From: an uncultured Clostridia bacterium
Lineage (GTDB): Bacteria; Bacillota; Clostridia; Oscillospirales; Ruminococcaceae
Assembly (NCBI GenBank): GCA_947625125.1
Contig: CANQNF010000002.1
Coordinates: 88,824 to 152,823 of the forward strand
Length of the DNA: 64,000 bases
Direction of reading: 5' to 3'
Shown here: positions 7,406 to 16,061 of the stretch, piece by piece
Layout of the letters: every line of letters begins with the position of its first letter
Numbering within the stretch: position 1 is the first letter of the stretch
Program-made: the position numbers and the translations under genes
The notes under the pieces: generated by a model
Seen by the model: the letters and a program-made list of their open reading frames with translations, nothing else
The model's database searches: none
What the model was told of the DNA's origin: nothing

Positions 7406-8377
7406 TCAGTCAAACTCCGGCAGCTCGTCGAGAGTTATGACAAGCTCGCTGTTATAGACGTCCTTGAGATTTTCAACGTTGTTATTTATTATCCAGTCGG
7501 TGTGCCAGACCATGAACCAGCTCCAAATATCCCCGTCGTTCTTGAAGTCCTCGACCGTCGGCAGGTTCCCGCACTCGTGGAACGCAAGCGGCTTATCCGT
7601 TATCTTCTCAAGCCTCTTCCACGCGCTCTTGTTGGTGGAATCGTCGTAGGTGTCTGAGCCGACCACGTCGCAGTATTCGTCACCCGGGTACCAGCCGTCC
7701 TTGACGTCTCCCGAATACCCGAGCACCCAGATTAGGTTGTTAAGCCCGTAATCGTTTGTGAATTTGTCATACATCATACGCCAGAGCGCAACAAAGCTTT
7801 CTCCTCCGTCCTTGCCCCACCAGAACCACTCGCCGTCGAACTCGTGGAACGGCCTCCAGAATACCGTGACGCCCGCGTCCTGAAGCTCGGAAAGGGCGTT
7901 TGCCGCCATGTCCCACGCCTCTATCATCGTGTTGTACTCGTCCGTTCCCGGGGTCAGCAGCTTGTCAAAGTCGGGAGAATCCTCCTTGGACTCGTTGTAG
8001 CCGCTTGAAGCGACTCCCGTGTGCCAGCATATCGTCACAAGACCGCCCTTTTTCTCCCATTCCTTTGCGCGCTCGACCACTCCGTCGAAGTCGTTGTTCA
8101 TGAAATCAAGCCCGCGCATGGCCGGATATTTTCCGGTTTTGTCATAGATATAGTCTATTTCATAGTCGGGGGAGTCCATCCAGGTCGACTCCATCTGACA
8201 TGAAATCATGGTCTTTTCAAAATTGTCGCATATATAATCGTATATCTTCGCAGTCTCCGCAGTTGCGTTCGGGTTTGAAAGAGCGTGCTCGGCGGTATAC
8301 GGCTCTGTCTTTTGGCATCCCGCAAACGACAGAGCAAATATCATAACGCTCAGAATGACAGAAACTATCCTTTTCAT
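7406..8377 (-). CDS. GH26 beta-mannanase-type lipoprotein
   Basis: This is a predicted secreted glycoside hydrolase of family 26, whose members mostly cut beta-1,4-mannan. The 323-residue precursor has a lipoprotein signal ending in the lipobox FAGC, with Cys21 as the lipid anchor, so the enzyme sits on the outer face of the membrane. The family-26 acid/base segment WRPFHEFDG places Glu179 as proton donor, and FHECG places Glu268 as nucleophile; aromatic residues (WFWWG) line the likely sugar site. It lies 19 bases after a CE1-type esterase lipoprotein in the same direction, so the pair probably acts on an acylated plant polysaccharide. Confidence 0.9.
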   Translation of the reverse strand: MKRIVSVILSVMIFALSFAGCQKTEPYTAEHALSNPNATAETAKIYDYICDNFEKTMISCQMESTWMDSPDYEIDYIYDKTGKYPAMRGLDFMNNDFDGVVERAKEWEKKGGLVTICWHTGVASSGYNESKEDSPDFDKLLTPGTDEYNTMIEAWDMAANALSELQDAGVTVFWRPFHEFDGEWFWWGKDGGESFVALWRMMYDKFTNDYGLNNLIWVLGYSGDVKDGWYPGDEYCDVVGSDTYDDSTNKSAWKRLEKITDKPLAFHECGNLPTVEDFKNDGDIWSWFMVWHTDWIINNNVENLKDVYNSELVITLDELPEFD

Positions 8378-8396
8378 GGTTTGCCTCCTTGAAATC

Positions 8397-9365
8397 TCAT
8401 CCGAACATCTTCGGAAGACCGTTGTAAATAATTCTTACGACCGTGTTTACGTCGTGGTATCCGCCCTCATAGACGGCCTCATAGAGATTGCCGTTCTTGA
8501 AGTTTTTGCACCACTTGAACGAATCGAGCTTTTTCATCGCCTCTATCTGAGGAGTGAGGTTTGGCTCGGCAATGTCGTTGGAGCCGGTGCCTGAATAGAT
8601 ATAGAAGTCCTCGGGACCCCAGCCGCTCTCCTTGACCTTTTCGTCGAGATATTCGGCGTTGGCCTCTCCCTGGCTCATTCCCTTTGCCCAGCAGTCGCCG
8701 CTTATCGGCATATAATAGGCGATGATGTCAAGCTCGTTTTCAAACGTCGCCCATGTCGTTACCGCTCCCATCGAGAAGCCGCCGAAAGCCCTGTGACGGC
8801 GCGAGTTTTTAAGCTCCTCCGGGGTCACGTCCTCTGCGTAGGTGTGGTATTTCGTCTCAAACACCGGGATAATATCCTTGGTAAGCTCGATATAGAAATT
8901 CTTGCAGTTTTTAGTGGCGTCGTTTGAATATTCGGTGTAGTATGACACTGCGCAGACGATAGTCGGCTCGCACTCGCCGTTTGCGATAAGATGGTCGATG
9001 ATATTCTTGAGCTGAGTGCTCTGGCCCTCGCCTCCGAAGTACCATTCCGGCGAATCGCTTCCGCCGTGCATAAGATACAAAACGTTATATCTCGTTTCGG
9101 TATCGTTTTCGTCATATCCCTCCGGCAGATATACCAGAGCATACTTTTCAAACTCCTTGGCGTTTCCGCTGAAGTCGAGGTTGTCGCGGGTGGTGTAGAC
9201 GAATTTTTCCACCTTTCCGCCGTTCTCGCAGGCGCTCATATACTCCTGCGGGAGTTCCTTGTATTCGTTGTCAGGGTATTTTCTCATGCTTTCATTACCT
9301 CCGAAATTACAGCCGGTCAGTAAAGCGGCCGAAATAATAAACGGTATCAATTTTGAATGTTTCAA
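8397..9365 (-). CDS. CE1-type esterase lipoprotein (TTG start)
   Basis: The alpha/beta-hydrolase has the CE1/feruloyl-esterase pattern: YLMHGG for the oxyanion hole, the nucleophile serine in GGFSMGA, and a late histidine in GGYHDVN. I choose the TTG at 9365-9363 because AGGAGG lies seven bases before it and the product then opens with a clean lipoprotein signal (IISAALLTGC). The frame, however, continues upstream to an ATG at 9482 that has its own GGAG and encodes a second lipoprotein signal, so a longer product is possible. It is probably co-transcribed with the downstream GH26 gene and may remove acyl groups from hemicellulose. Confidence 0.85.
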   Translation of the reverse strand: MKHSKLIPFIISAALLTGCNFGGNESMRKYPDNEYKELPQEYMSACENGGKVEKFVYTTRDNLDFSGNAKEFEKYALVYLPEGYDENDTETRYNVLYLMHGGSDSPEWYFGGEGQSTQLKNIIDHLIANGECEPTIVCAVSYYTEYSNDATKNCKNFYIELTKDIIPVFETKYHTYAEDVTPEELKNSRRHRAFGGFSMGAVTTWATFENELDIIAYYMPISGDCWAKGMSQGEANAEYLDEKVKESGWGPEDFYIYSGTGSNDIAEPNLTPQIEAMKKLDSFKWCKNFKNGNLYEAVYEGGYHDVNTVVRIIYNGLPKMFG

Positions 9366-9482
9366 ATCTTCTCCTCCTGTTTCGGCGGATATGTCATCCG
9401 CGCCAGAATTTTTTGCGCATCCGCTTGTCCCGAAAATAAGGCAGGCGCACAGGCAAAGTGCAATAATTCTTTTAAATATCAT
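9366..9482 (-). other. In-frame upstream lipoprotein signal (gene-fusion relic)
   Basis: These 39 codons, starting at ATG 9482 with GGAG eight bases ahead, read MIFKRIIALCLCACLIFG followed by TSGC, a second complete lipobox, and then an acidic linker. They run without a stop into the TTG start of the esterase. Two tandem lipoprotein signals in one frame suggest that an upstream lipoprotein gene lost its body by deletion, leaving its leader fused to the esterase. Confidence 0.55.
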
Positions 9483-9513
9483 GGCGTTTTCTCCGAAAAT
9501 ATTTCTATATTTC

Positions 9514-9542
9514 AGACTACCATTTGCGGGAAATTATGTCAA
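9514..9542 (-). promoter_or_regulatory. Promoter of the esterase-GH26 operon
   Basis: On the minus strand a perfect TTGACA (plus-strand 9537-9542) is followed after 17 bases by TAGTCT (plus-strand 9514-9519). The predicted start is about 25 bases before the ATG at 9482, which supports transcription through the upstream leader. Confidence 0.6.
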
Positions 9543-9568
9543 TGTTAAAAAATGAACATTTAGCATTT

Positions 9569-9596
9569 TTGACAATAAAGATTTACATGTTATAAT
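9569..9596 (+). promoter_or_regulatory. Distal + strand promoter
   Basis: TTGACA (9569-9574) and TATAAT (9591-9596) are both perfect but 16 bases apart. It lies about 220 bases before the next gene, so it would give a long leader. A closer promoter exists at 9752. Confidence 0.55.
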
Positions 9597-9751
9597 ACAG
9601 TCTCTGAAAATTATTTTTCGGCATTATTATCCGCTGAAAACAGGGCGATACGTTTTATATTTATATTTTCCGGCAGCAGCCTGCTCCTAAAAAATATAAA
9701 TAATTCTTGAAATCATGCTTCAAAAATTTATATTCATTTCAAAAAATCATA

Positions 9752-9780
9752 TTGACGTTATCCCGCCGAAATGGTATCAT
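9752..9780 (+). promoter_or_regulatory. Proximal promoter of the second esterase gene
   Basis: TTGACG (9752-9757) and TATCAT (9775-9780) are separated by 17 bases, about 40 bases ahead of the chosen start codon. Confidence 0.6.
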
Positions 9781-9820
9781 ATTTTCGGAATACAATTAAA
9801 TTTTGAAACGGGGTATGGAT

Positions 9821-10783
9821 ATGAAAGGAATTTTACCGATATTTTTAGCGGCTGCAATGCTTCTTTCGGCCTGCGGAGCTGAGGAGGACATGCCCGAGAC
9901 TGAAAATGAAAACGCGATCGAAACCGAGGCGCAGACCGCCGAAACCGATGAAACAAAAGAGGAGGAAAATTACATGGACAAGGTAAAGGACTTAATAGTA
10001 GAGCTGGCGCCGGATGATATTTACAAGGCAAGAGACGGCGTGGAGTACCCGAAATTTGAAAAGCACACCTATTATTCCTCGACAGCCGAGCGCGACACCA
10101 ACGTAAACGTGCTCCTGCCGCTTAACTACGACGAATCAAAGGAGTACCCGGTTTTATATATCCTCCACGGCTACTGGGACACCGAGGACTGGATGGCGAG
10201 GGACATCGTACACATTCCGACCATGCTGACAAATCTTATCGCCGACGGCGAGGCCGAGGAGATGATAGTCGTCTGCCCCTACATTTTCTGCTCCAAGGAG
10301 CTTACATACTGCACCGGCATGAACGACCAGAATACTTTGGCATACGACAACTTCATTAACGATTTCTTGACCGATCTTAAGCCCTATATCGAGGAGAATT
10401 TCTCTGTCTCCACCGACCGCGAAAAGACCGCTATAACCGGCTTTTCGATGGGAGGCAGGGAGTCGCTGTTCATAGGCGTTTCACATCCCGAGCTGTTCGG
10501 ATATATAGCGGCGTGCTGCCCGGCTCCCGGACTTGTCAAGAGCACCGGGTATCCCTATAATCTTGAGGACGACGACCTTAAATTCGAAAATGAGAAGCCG
10601 AAGCTTTTAATGATAAGCTACTCCGATTCTGACGGCGTTGTAGGCGGCAATCCCAAGACCTACGACGGTATCCTCACCGACCATGACGAACCGCATCTTA
10701 TTCACAGAATGAGCTCCACCGGCCACGACCACACAAGCGTGAGCCCCCACCTCTACAACCTGTTCAGGATGATCTTTAAATAA
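9821..10783 (+). CDS. CE1-type esterase lipoprotein
   Basis: The 320-residue precursor has a lipoprotein signal ending LLSAC, with Cys18 as anchor, then an acidic Glu/Thr-rich linker to about residue 50. An alpha/beta-hydrolase domain follows. It shows YILHGYWD near 113-120, the nucleophile Ser209 in GFSMGG, and a C-terminal histidine in STGHDHTS, as in CE1 acetyl or feruloyl esterases. It is related to the divergent esterase at 8397. I use the ATG at 9821 because GGGG precedes it by seven bases; in-frame TTG 9803 and ATG 9815 are less well placed. A role in trimming plant polysaccharides is inferred from the GH26 neighbour. Confidence 0.85.
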   Translation: MKGILPIFLAAAMLLSACGAEEDMPETENENAIETEAQTAETDETKEEENYMDKVKDLIVELAPDDIYKARDGVEYPKFEKHTYYSSTAERDTNVNVLLPLNYDESKEYPVLYILHGYWDTEDWMARDIVHIPTMLTNLIADGEAEEMIVVCPYIFCSKELTYCTGMNDQNTLAYDNFINDFLTDLKPYIEENFSVSTDREKTAITGFSMGGRESLFIGVSHPELFGYIAACCPAPGLVKSTGYPYNLEDDDLKFENEKPKLLMISYSDSDGVVGGNPKTYDGILTDHDEPHLIHRMSSTGHDHTSVSPHLYNLFRMIFK

Positions 10784-10856
10784 GTGCGCTCCCGACCGGC
10801 CGCTTTTTCCCGAGCGGCCCCGACATGGCTTTGCTATCTCTTTCACTTTCCTGCCC

Positions 10857-10934
10857 GCGGAGCCCGCGCCCGCTGTCGCGGGCGCGCCGTCGGCTTCGCC
10901 GACGGCGACCCGGTTTCACCGGGTCGGGCTCCGC
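10857..10934. repeat. Perfect cloverleaf of hairpins (element 1)
   Basis: An outer nine-base stem (GCGGAGCCC 10857-10865 with GGGCTCCGC 10926-10934) encloses three directly adjoining perfect hairpins. They are GCGCCCGC-tgtc-GCGGGCGC (10866-10885), GCCGTCGGC-ttc-GCCGACGGC (10886-10906) and GACCCGGT-ttc-ACCGGGTC (10907-10925). No base is left unpaired at the junction. No T-run follows, so it is not a simple terminator. A second element with the same plan but other sequences lies at 12642. Confidence 0.85.
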
Positions 10935-10993
10935 CCAATCCGCTCATCCGGCCTGCTGATGCTAAAAAATTTCTACCGAAAGGATGATAAATT

Positions 10994-12541
10994 ATGAGAA
11001 AATCTCCGAAATGGCTTGACGACACCGTATTTTACGAGATCTACCCGCAGTCGTTTATGGACTCGAACGCCGACGGAATAGGCGATTTTGTCGGCATAAT
11101 CTCAAAGCTCGATTATATCAAGGACCTCGGCTGCAATGCCATCTGGATGAATCCCTGCTTTTGCTCGCCGTTCGGCGACGCGGGATACGACGTTTCGGAC
11201 TACTACAAAGCAGCTCCGAGATACGGCACGAACGAGGACCTCAAGCTACTTTTCGATGAGGCGCACAAGAGGGGAATAAGGGTGCTTTTGGACCTTGTGC
11301 CCGGGCATACCTCCGTCGAGCATAAGTGGTTCAGGGAGTCAATGAAAGCCGAGAAAAACGCCTATACCGACCGCTACGTCTGGACGGATTCGGTCTGGAA
11401 CGAACCAAGGGGCATGGGCTGCATAAGGGGCATTTCCGACCGAGACGGCTGCGCCGTTGTAAACTTCTTTTCAAATCAGCCTGCGCTTAACTATGGCTTT
11501 TATAAGTCTGATTATTCGTGGCAGCAGCCCGTTGACGCCGAGGGCCCTAAAGCTACGAAAGAAGAGCTTAAAAATATCATGAGATTCTGGCTGTCTCTCG
11601 GGTGCGACGGCTTCAGGGTCGACATGGCGGGTTCCCTGGTCAAAAACGACCCCGACTCATTGGGTACTATCGCCCTTTGGCAGGACGTCCGCAGATTTTT
11701 AGACGAGGAATTTCCCGAAGCGGCGATGGTTTCCGAGTGGGGAGAGCCGGATAAATCCCTCTTGGGCGGATTCCACATGGACTTTTTGCTTCACTTCGGC
11801 CCGTCTCACTATAACGATTTGTTCAGATGTGCAGAGCCGTTTTTCTCGGACAGGGGAAAGGGCGACGCGCACGAATTTGTCCTGAAATATCTTGAGAGCC
11901 GTAAAAAGGCCGGCAGCGACGGTCTTATCTGCATCCCGTCCGGCAACCACGACATGGACAGGCTTTCCCGTTCCATACACGGCGACAACCTCAAGATAGC
12001 CTTTGCATTCCTGCTTTCGATGCCGGGAGCGCCGTTTATCTACTACGGCGACGAGATAGGCCTGAGATATGTTGAAAATATTAAATCGGTCGAGGGCGGT
12101 TTCAACCGTACCGGCTCGCGCTCTCCGATGCAGTGGGACAGCACCGCAAACTCCGGCTTCAGCTCCGCCTCTCCCGACATGCTCTACATCCCGCAAGACC
12201 CCTCTCCCGACAGGCCCACCGCCGAAAAACAGATGAACGACGATTCGTCTTTATACAGCGAAGTAAAACGCCTTATTCGTGTCCGCCGAGAGCATCCCGC
12301 TCTTTTAAACCGCGGCGAGATCGAGTTCGTTTATGCCGAGAAAAACGCGTATCCTCTTTCCTACATAAGGTCCTCCGGCGACGAGAAAATCCTTGTGATT
12401 ATAAACCCGTCTGCCGAAAATGCCGAGTTTCCATACAAGCACAAGCCCGGAGCGCCGGTATATCTTTTCGGCGAGAAGTGCAGCTTCAAGGACGGCGTTA
12501 TCACCGTCCCGTCCCGCTCAGCCGGATTCTATCTGCTATAA
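10994..12541 (+). CDS. GH13 alpha-amylase-family enzyme
   Basis: This 515-residue enzyme lacks a signal peptide, so it acts on imported oligosaccharides in the cytoplasm. The family-13 barrel is clear: DSNADGIGDF near residue 23, GHT at 104-106, the nucleophile Asp210 in GFRVDMAG, the acid/base Glu248 in SEWGEP, and Asp320 in GNHDMD, followed by a C-terminal beta domain. The order resembles alpha-glucosidase, oligo-1,6-glucosidase and trehalose-synthase groups; I cannot choose between them. AAAGGATG precedes the ATG. It follows the esterase lipoprotein after a gap with a cloverleaf element. Confidence 0.88.
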   Translation: MRKSPKWLDDTVFYEIYPQSFMDSNADGIGDFVGIISKLDYIKDLGCNAIWMNPCFCSPFGDAGYDVSDYYKAAPRYGTNEDLKLLFDEAHKRGIRVLLDLVPGHTSVEHKWFRESMKAEKNAYTDRYVWTDSVWNEPRGMGCIRGISDRDGCAVVNFFSNQPALNYGFYKSDYSWQQPVDAEGPKATKEELKNIMRFWLSLGCDGFRVDMAGSLVKNDPDSLGTIALWQDVRRFLDEEFPEAAMVSEWGEPDKSLLGGFHMDFLLHFGPSHYNDLFRCAEPFFSDRGKGDAHEFVLKYLESRKKAGSDGLICIPSGNHDMDRLSRSIHGDNLKIAFAFLLSMPGAPFIYYGDEIGLRYVENIKSVEGGFNRTGSRSPMQWDSTANSGFSSASPDMLYIPQDPSPDRPTAEKQMNDDSSLYSEVKRLIRVRREHPALLNRGEIEFVYAEKNAYPLSYIRSSGDEKILVIINPSAENAEFPYKHKPGAPVYLFGEKCSFKDGVITVPSRSAGFYLL

Positions 12542-12552
12542 CCTCCTGTCGA

Positions 12553-12586
12553 TAAAAAGGTCCCGTCGGATAGCCTCCGGCGGGAT
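12553..12586 (-). terminator. Leftward terminator for prmA
   Basis: Read on the minus strand, a GC-rich stem (TCCCG-TCGGA against TCCGG-CGGGA, 12561-12585) is followed by CCTTTTT. It faces transcripts arriving from prmA. Confidence 0.65.
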
Positions 12587-12641
12587 CTGTTATACGGGCT
12601 GTTTCGACGGCTCTTTGAAGCCTTTGCGCGTAACCGTACAA

Positions 12642-12720
12642 GCGAAGCCCCGTCCGCTTCGCGGACTCCGCCCACGCTTCGCGTGGGCGTCCGCCGCCTC
12701 ACGGCGGCGGGGGGCTTCGC
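12642..12720. repeat. Cloverleaf of hairpins (element 2)
   Basis: An outer ten-base stem (GCGAAGCCCC 12642-12651 with GGGGCTTCGC 12711-12720) encloses three perfect hairpins. They are GTCCGC-ttc-GCGGAC (12652-12666), CGCCCACGC-ttc-GCGTGGGCG (12669-12689) and CCGCCGCC-tcac-GGCGGCGG (12691-12710). Only three bases are unpaired in total. The plan equals that of the element at 10857 while every stem differs in sequence. Confidence 0.85.
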
Positions 12721-12738
12721 CCCTCTCTCACCCGCCTT

Positions 12739-13698
12739 TTACCCCACTTTAACGAACACCGCAGCGTTCCAGATATCCCGGTGAAGCTGCCTTGTAAGTG
12801 TAAAGCCTCTTTCCTTTACAGCGCTCAGCACCTCATCCACCCGTTCGTCTATTATCCCGCTCAGAATAAGCTTTCCATCGGGTCGAATGATCTGTGCAAA
12901 AACGTCTTTCATCGCAAGCAAAACGTCCGCCACGATGTTCGCGGCAACAATGTCAAATCCCTTTCCGACTTTTTCACGGAGCAGGGGGTCGGTTGCCACG
13001 TCCCCGAGATACACGTCGAATTTATCGTCCGCAATGCCGTTTTGCAGTGCGTTTTTCCGGGAGATCTTCACCGCGTCCTCCGAAATGTCGACGCCTGCGG
13101 CATAGGAGCAGCCAAGCTTCATCGCCGAAATAAAGATTATCCCGCTTCCGCATCCCAAGTCGGCTATTTTGTCGCCGGGAGCGATGTTTTCTTCCAAAAG
13201 CTCAAGGCAGAGCTGAGTCGTGTGATGGCGGCCGGTGCCGAAGCTTGACTCCGGGTCAAGCTCGATTATCTCTCTTTCACCGGGGTCGCTCACTGTCTCC
13301 CAGGTCGGCTTTATGACGAGCCTTTTGCCGACGGGCTGAGGCTTGAAATATTTTTTCCACTCGTTCGCCCAGTCCTCCTCACGAATCGAGCCGGTCTCGG
13401 TCCTGACGAATATTCCGAGGCTTTTCAGCCTTGCAAGCGCCTCCGTTATCGCCTCATACTGTACGGCTCCGTCCTCGCTTCCGGGCAGATAAACCGTTAT
13501 ATACGGCTCGCCCGAAGCGGCCTCTTTCAGCAGCTCGTCGTCGATATAGTCCCAGCTCGAATTTTTTTCCTCGGCAAATTCCCTTATGTCCTCCGGGTCG
13601 TTAATGACAAGCCCCGAGACCCCCGCCGAAATAAGCGCCGCCGAAAGATCCTCCATATTCTCGTGGGATGTGTAAAGCTTAAGCTCTTTCCAGTCCAT
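12739..13698 (-). CDS. prmA: Ribosomal protein L11 methyltransferase
   Basis: This enzyme trimethylates ribosomal protein L11 using S-adenosylmethionine. The 319-residue protein shows the PrmA layout. An N-terminal L11-binding domain includes EEDWANEWKKYFKP near residue 130. The conserved FGTGRHHTTQLCLELLE comes next, then SAM motif I DLGCGSGIIFISAMKLG, and VAANIVADVLL with the NIVAD form typical of the family. Length is normal. Upstream on the minus strand lies cls, so the two could share a transcript. Downstream are the cloverleaf element and a terminator. Confidence 0.95.
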   Translation of the reverse strand: MDWKELKLYTSHENMEDLSAALISAGVSGLVINDPEDIREFAEEKNSSWDYIDDELLKEAASGEPYITVYLPGSEDGAVQYEAITEALARLKSLGIFVRTETGSIREEDWANEWKKYFKPQPVGKRLVIKPTWETVSDPGEREIIELDPESSFGTGRHHTTQLCLELLEENIAPGDKIADLGCGSGIIFISAMKLGCSYAAGVDISEDAVKISRKNALQNGIADDKFDVYLGDVATDPLLREKVGKGFDIVAANIVADVLLAMKDVFAQIIRPDGKLILSGIIDERVDEVLSAVKERGFTLTRQLHRDIWNAAVFVKVG

Positions 13699-13721
13699 AG
13701 CCGTCTCCTTAATTTATTTTT

Positions 13722-15248
13722 TTACATGAGAGGTGAAAACACCTTTAGTATCGCCTGCAAAAGCCCGTAAAGCGGGCCTTTTTTCTTGATGGAATCAAGA
13801 GTTATCTCGACGCTTTCCTGCTGAGTTTTCAAAAAATCTTTCTCAACGTCGTCCACGCACTTTGATTTATAGAACAAAACGCAGTTTTCAAAGTGCAGAT
13901 AAAAGCTTCTGAAATCGAAGTTTGCGGTGCCGACTACGGCAAGCTTCCCGTCGGCCGAGATATTTTTAGCATGGATAAACCCGGGCGTGTACTCAAATAT
14001 CTTCACGCCGCTCATAAGAAGCGTCCGATAGTTAGACCTTGTCACCGCCATGACGGTCTTTTTGTCGGGAATGTGCGGAGTGATGATGCGGACGTCAACC
14101 CCGCTTCTTGCAGCGTTGCAGAGCGCCGTCGTCATCTCGTTGTCAAGAATAAGATACGGCGTAGTCGCATAGAAATGGTCGGTGGCGCTGTTTATCAAGC
14201 CCATATAGCACATCTCCACCGTGAGATCGTCGGTCGACGGGCCGTCGGCAAAGGGCTGTATATAGCCGTCGGAGGGGCATTTTATCGTGCCGATATAGTC
14301 GCCGTAATCGATTTTAGTCTCTTCACGTGAGAAATGCCAGAGCTGTAAAAATATTTCGGTCATTTTGGTGACAGCCTCGCCCTTGAGCATGACCCCGGTG
14401 TCTTTCCAGTGCCCGAAGCGTTCAATGCCGTTAATGTATTCGTCCGCAAGGTTTATACCGCCGGTAAAGGCAATGTTCCCGTCGACAACGAGTATCTTAC
14501 GGTGGTCGCGGTAATTTAAAAATGCGTCAAGAGACGGCTTCATGCGGTTGAACACCGAGACCTTTAGCCCGAGGCTCTCAAGATACTTGTCAAAGCGCTT
14601 CGGCAACTTGTTTATCGAGCCTATGTCGTCATACATTATTCTTACTTCAACGCCCGCGTCGACTCTCTCTTTTAAGATGTCGAGTATGGTGTTGAACATG
14701 GTTCCCTCTTCGAGGATGAAATACTCAAGAAAAATAAATCTTTCGGCCTTTGAAATTTCTTCAAGAACGGAGCTGAAATATTCTTCTCCCGAGGAAAAGT
14801 AGACGGCTTCTGTGTTACGGTAGACGGGGGAGTATGCCGTTCTTTCAATATATTTCATCTGCCGGGCGACTTCCGGCTCGGTTTTTTCTATTTCGGATAT
14901 CGGGTCGTCGGGGTTGGGCAGGGTATTTCTCATGAGAGTGCGGTAGTTTCTGAACCGCTTGGATATTCTTCTTGTCTGCTTTGATTTTGCAAAGAGAATG
15001 TAAAGGGGAGCGCCGATGATGGGAAAGGCGATGACCAAAATAGCCCAAGGCAGCTTAAACGACGGGTTCATTTTGTCGTTGGCGATGTCCATGATGACTA
15101 AGACGGCGGCGATCATCGTAAGGACGTAGTATACCGAGAAATTGACGGCCAAAAGACCTATGGACACGAAGAGAACTATGACCTGCAAAAGCATAAGAAG
15201 CACGGTGATAAAGAAACGCGATTGCAAGACTTTAAGAAGTTTTTTCAT
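13722..15248 (-). CDS. cls: Cardiolipin synthase
   Basis: This membrane enzyme joins two phosphatidylglycerol molecules to make cardiolipin. From the chosen start the protein has 508 residues with two N-terminal membrane segments, the PXPase-like linker, and two phospholipase-D signature sites: YRDHRKILVVDG in the first half and FIHAKNISADGKLAVVG in the second. Both catalytic HxK motifs are intact. I use the internal ATG at 15248 because AAGGGGGTG lies just upstream of MKKLLKVL; the in-frame ATG 51 bases earlier has no ribosome site. The gene ends 23 bases before prmA. Confidence 0.94.
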   Translation of the reverse strand: MKKLLKVLQSRFFITVLLMLLQVIVLFVSIGLLAVNFSVYYVLTMIAAVLVIMDIANDKMNPSFKLPWAILVIAFPIIGAPLYILFAKSKQTRRISKRFRNYRTLMRNTLPNPDDPISEIEKTEPEVARQMKYIERTAYSPVYRNTEAVYFSSGEEYFSSVLEEISKAERFIFLEYFILEEGTMFNTILDILKERVDAGVEVRIMYDDIGSINKLPKRFDKYLESLGLKVSVFNRMKPSLDAFLNYRDHRKILVVDGNIAFTGGINLADEYINGIERFGHWKDTGVMLKGEAVTKMTEIFLQLWHFSREETKIDYGDYIGTIKCPSDGYIQPFADGPSTDDLTVEMCYMGLINSATDHFYATTPYLILDNEMTTALCNAARSGVDVRIITPHIPDKKTVMAVTRSNYRTLLMSGVKIFEYTPGFIHAKNISADGKLAVVGTANFDFRSFYLHFENCVLFYKSKCVDDVEKDFLKTQQESVEITLDSIKKKGPLYGLLQAILKVFSPLM

Positions 15249-15338
15249 AGAGCGCACCCCCTTTAAATAATTTTCGACCTGTTTAATTATATTATACACC
15301 CTTTGTCAAGACCCGAAGAAACGCCGCAAAGTATAATA

Positions 15339-15757
15339 GAGCGAAAATCTAAAAGTTTTCGCTCAAGCCTTTTTCAAAAGGCTTGCGAGAGTCCAGAGGC
15401 GAATGACGATTGCGTTAAAACTTGCTTTTCAAGGCTCCGCTGGAGCCTTTCAAAGAGTTTTAATCGCAAGTCAGCCCTCGTCGCAGCCCGCAGGCTGCGA
15501 AATCCCCGCATCCGGAAAGGATGCCGTCAGGCATCGTTTTCGGAGGCTTAATCCGAAAAAAGATCAGGAGGGTAGCCCAAACAGTCCGGTGGACTGTTTG
15601 GGCGTAGGGGACCCTATCAAGGGGGTCCCCTACCCGACGGCAGTTACTGCCGTCGGGCTTCGCGAAAGGGGCTCGGGGAAAACCCTGCAAGGGTTGTCCC
15701 CGAAAGCTATCGCTCAGCAGTAAGCCCGAGCGAGCGAACGCGGCAGCGTTCGCGAGC
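15339..15757. repeat. Dense array of about ten perfect hairpins
   Basis: The gap upstream of cls holds successive palindromes. They include 15339-15364 (9-bp arms), 15365-15384 (9-bp), a long compound stem 15411-15469, 15481-15500 (8-bp), 15537-15559 (8-bp), 15575-15603 (13-bp, GGT loop), 15604-15633 (11-bp), 15633-15657 (12-bp, one-base centre), 15674-15702, and 15729-15757. The 13-, 11- and 12-bp units adjoin without spacers. Reading frames crossing the array are by-products of the palindromes. This gap from 15249 to 16061 holds no gene that I can support. Confidence 0.85.
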
Positions 15758-15982
15758 GAGGGGGAGAGGCGCACTTCAGTTCCCGCAAGTATTCGCGAGC
15801 GAGTTTCGTTCAAGCTGCAAAGGTGAAAGTCAGCACCCCTCCCTTGGGGCAGAGAGCAGGGCAACCCCTCATAACTTCCCCGCCACCCATCCCCTATAAC
15901 CCCCACATCCCTCCCCAAAGCCTCAAATTATCTCAAAAAGTTACAAGTTGGTTACAACATTATTACGATTTGGGTTAAAAGG

Positions 15983-16011
15983 TTGACATTTTGAGAATTT
16001 AGGGATAAAAT
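15983..16011 (+). promoter_or_regulatory. Promoter of the pseudokinase gene
   Basis: A perfect TTGACA (15983-15988) and TAAAAT (16006-16011) are separated by 17 bases. Transcription would begin near 16018, which leaves too little room to use the ATG at 16026 with a ribosome site. Confidence 0.8.
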
Positions 16012-16061
16012 ATAGTGAGATAATTATGCGAGCATATTCTCTGAAAGGGGAAATTTATATC

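Noticed and set aside
15303..15918. Three overlapping frames in the palindrome array
   Set aside because: The palindromes keep several frames open on both strands; composition is not protein-like.
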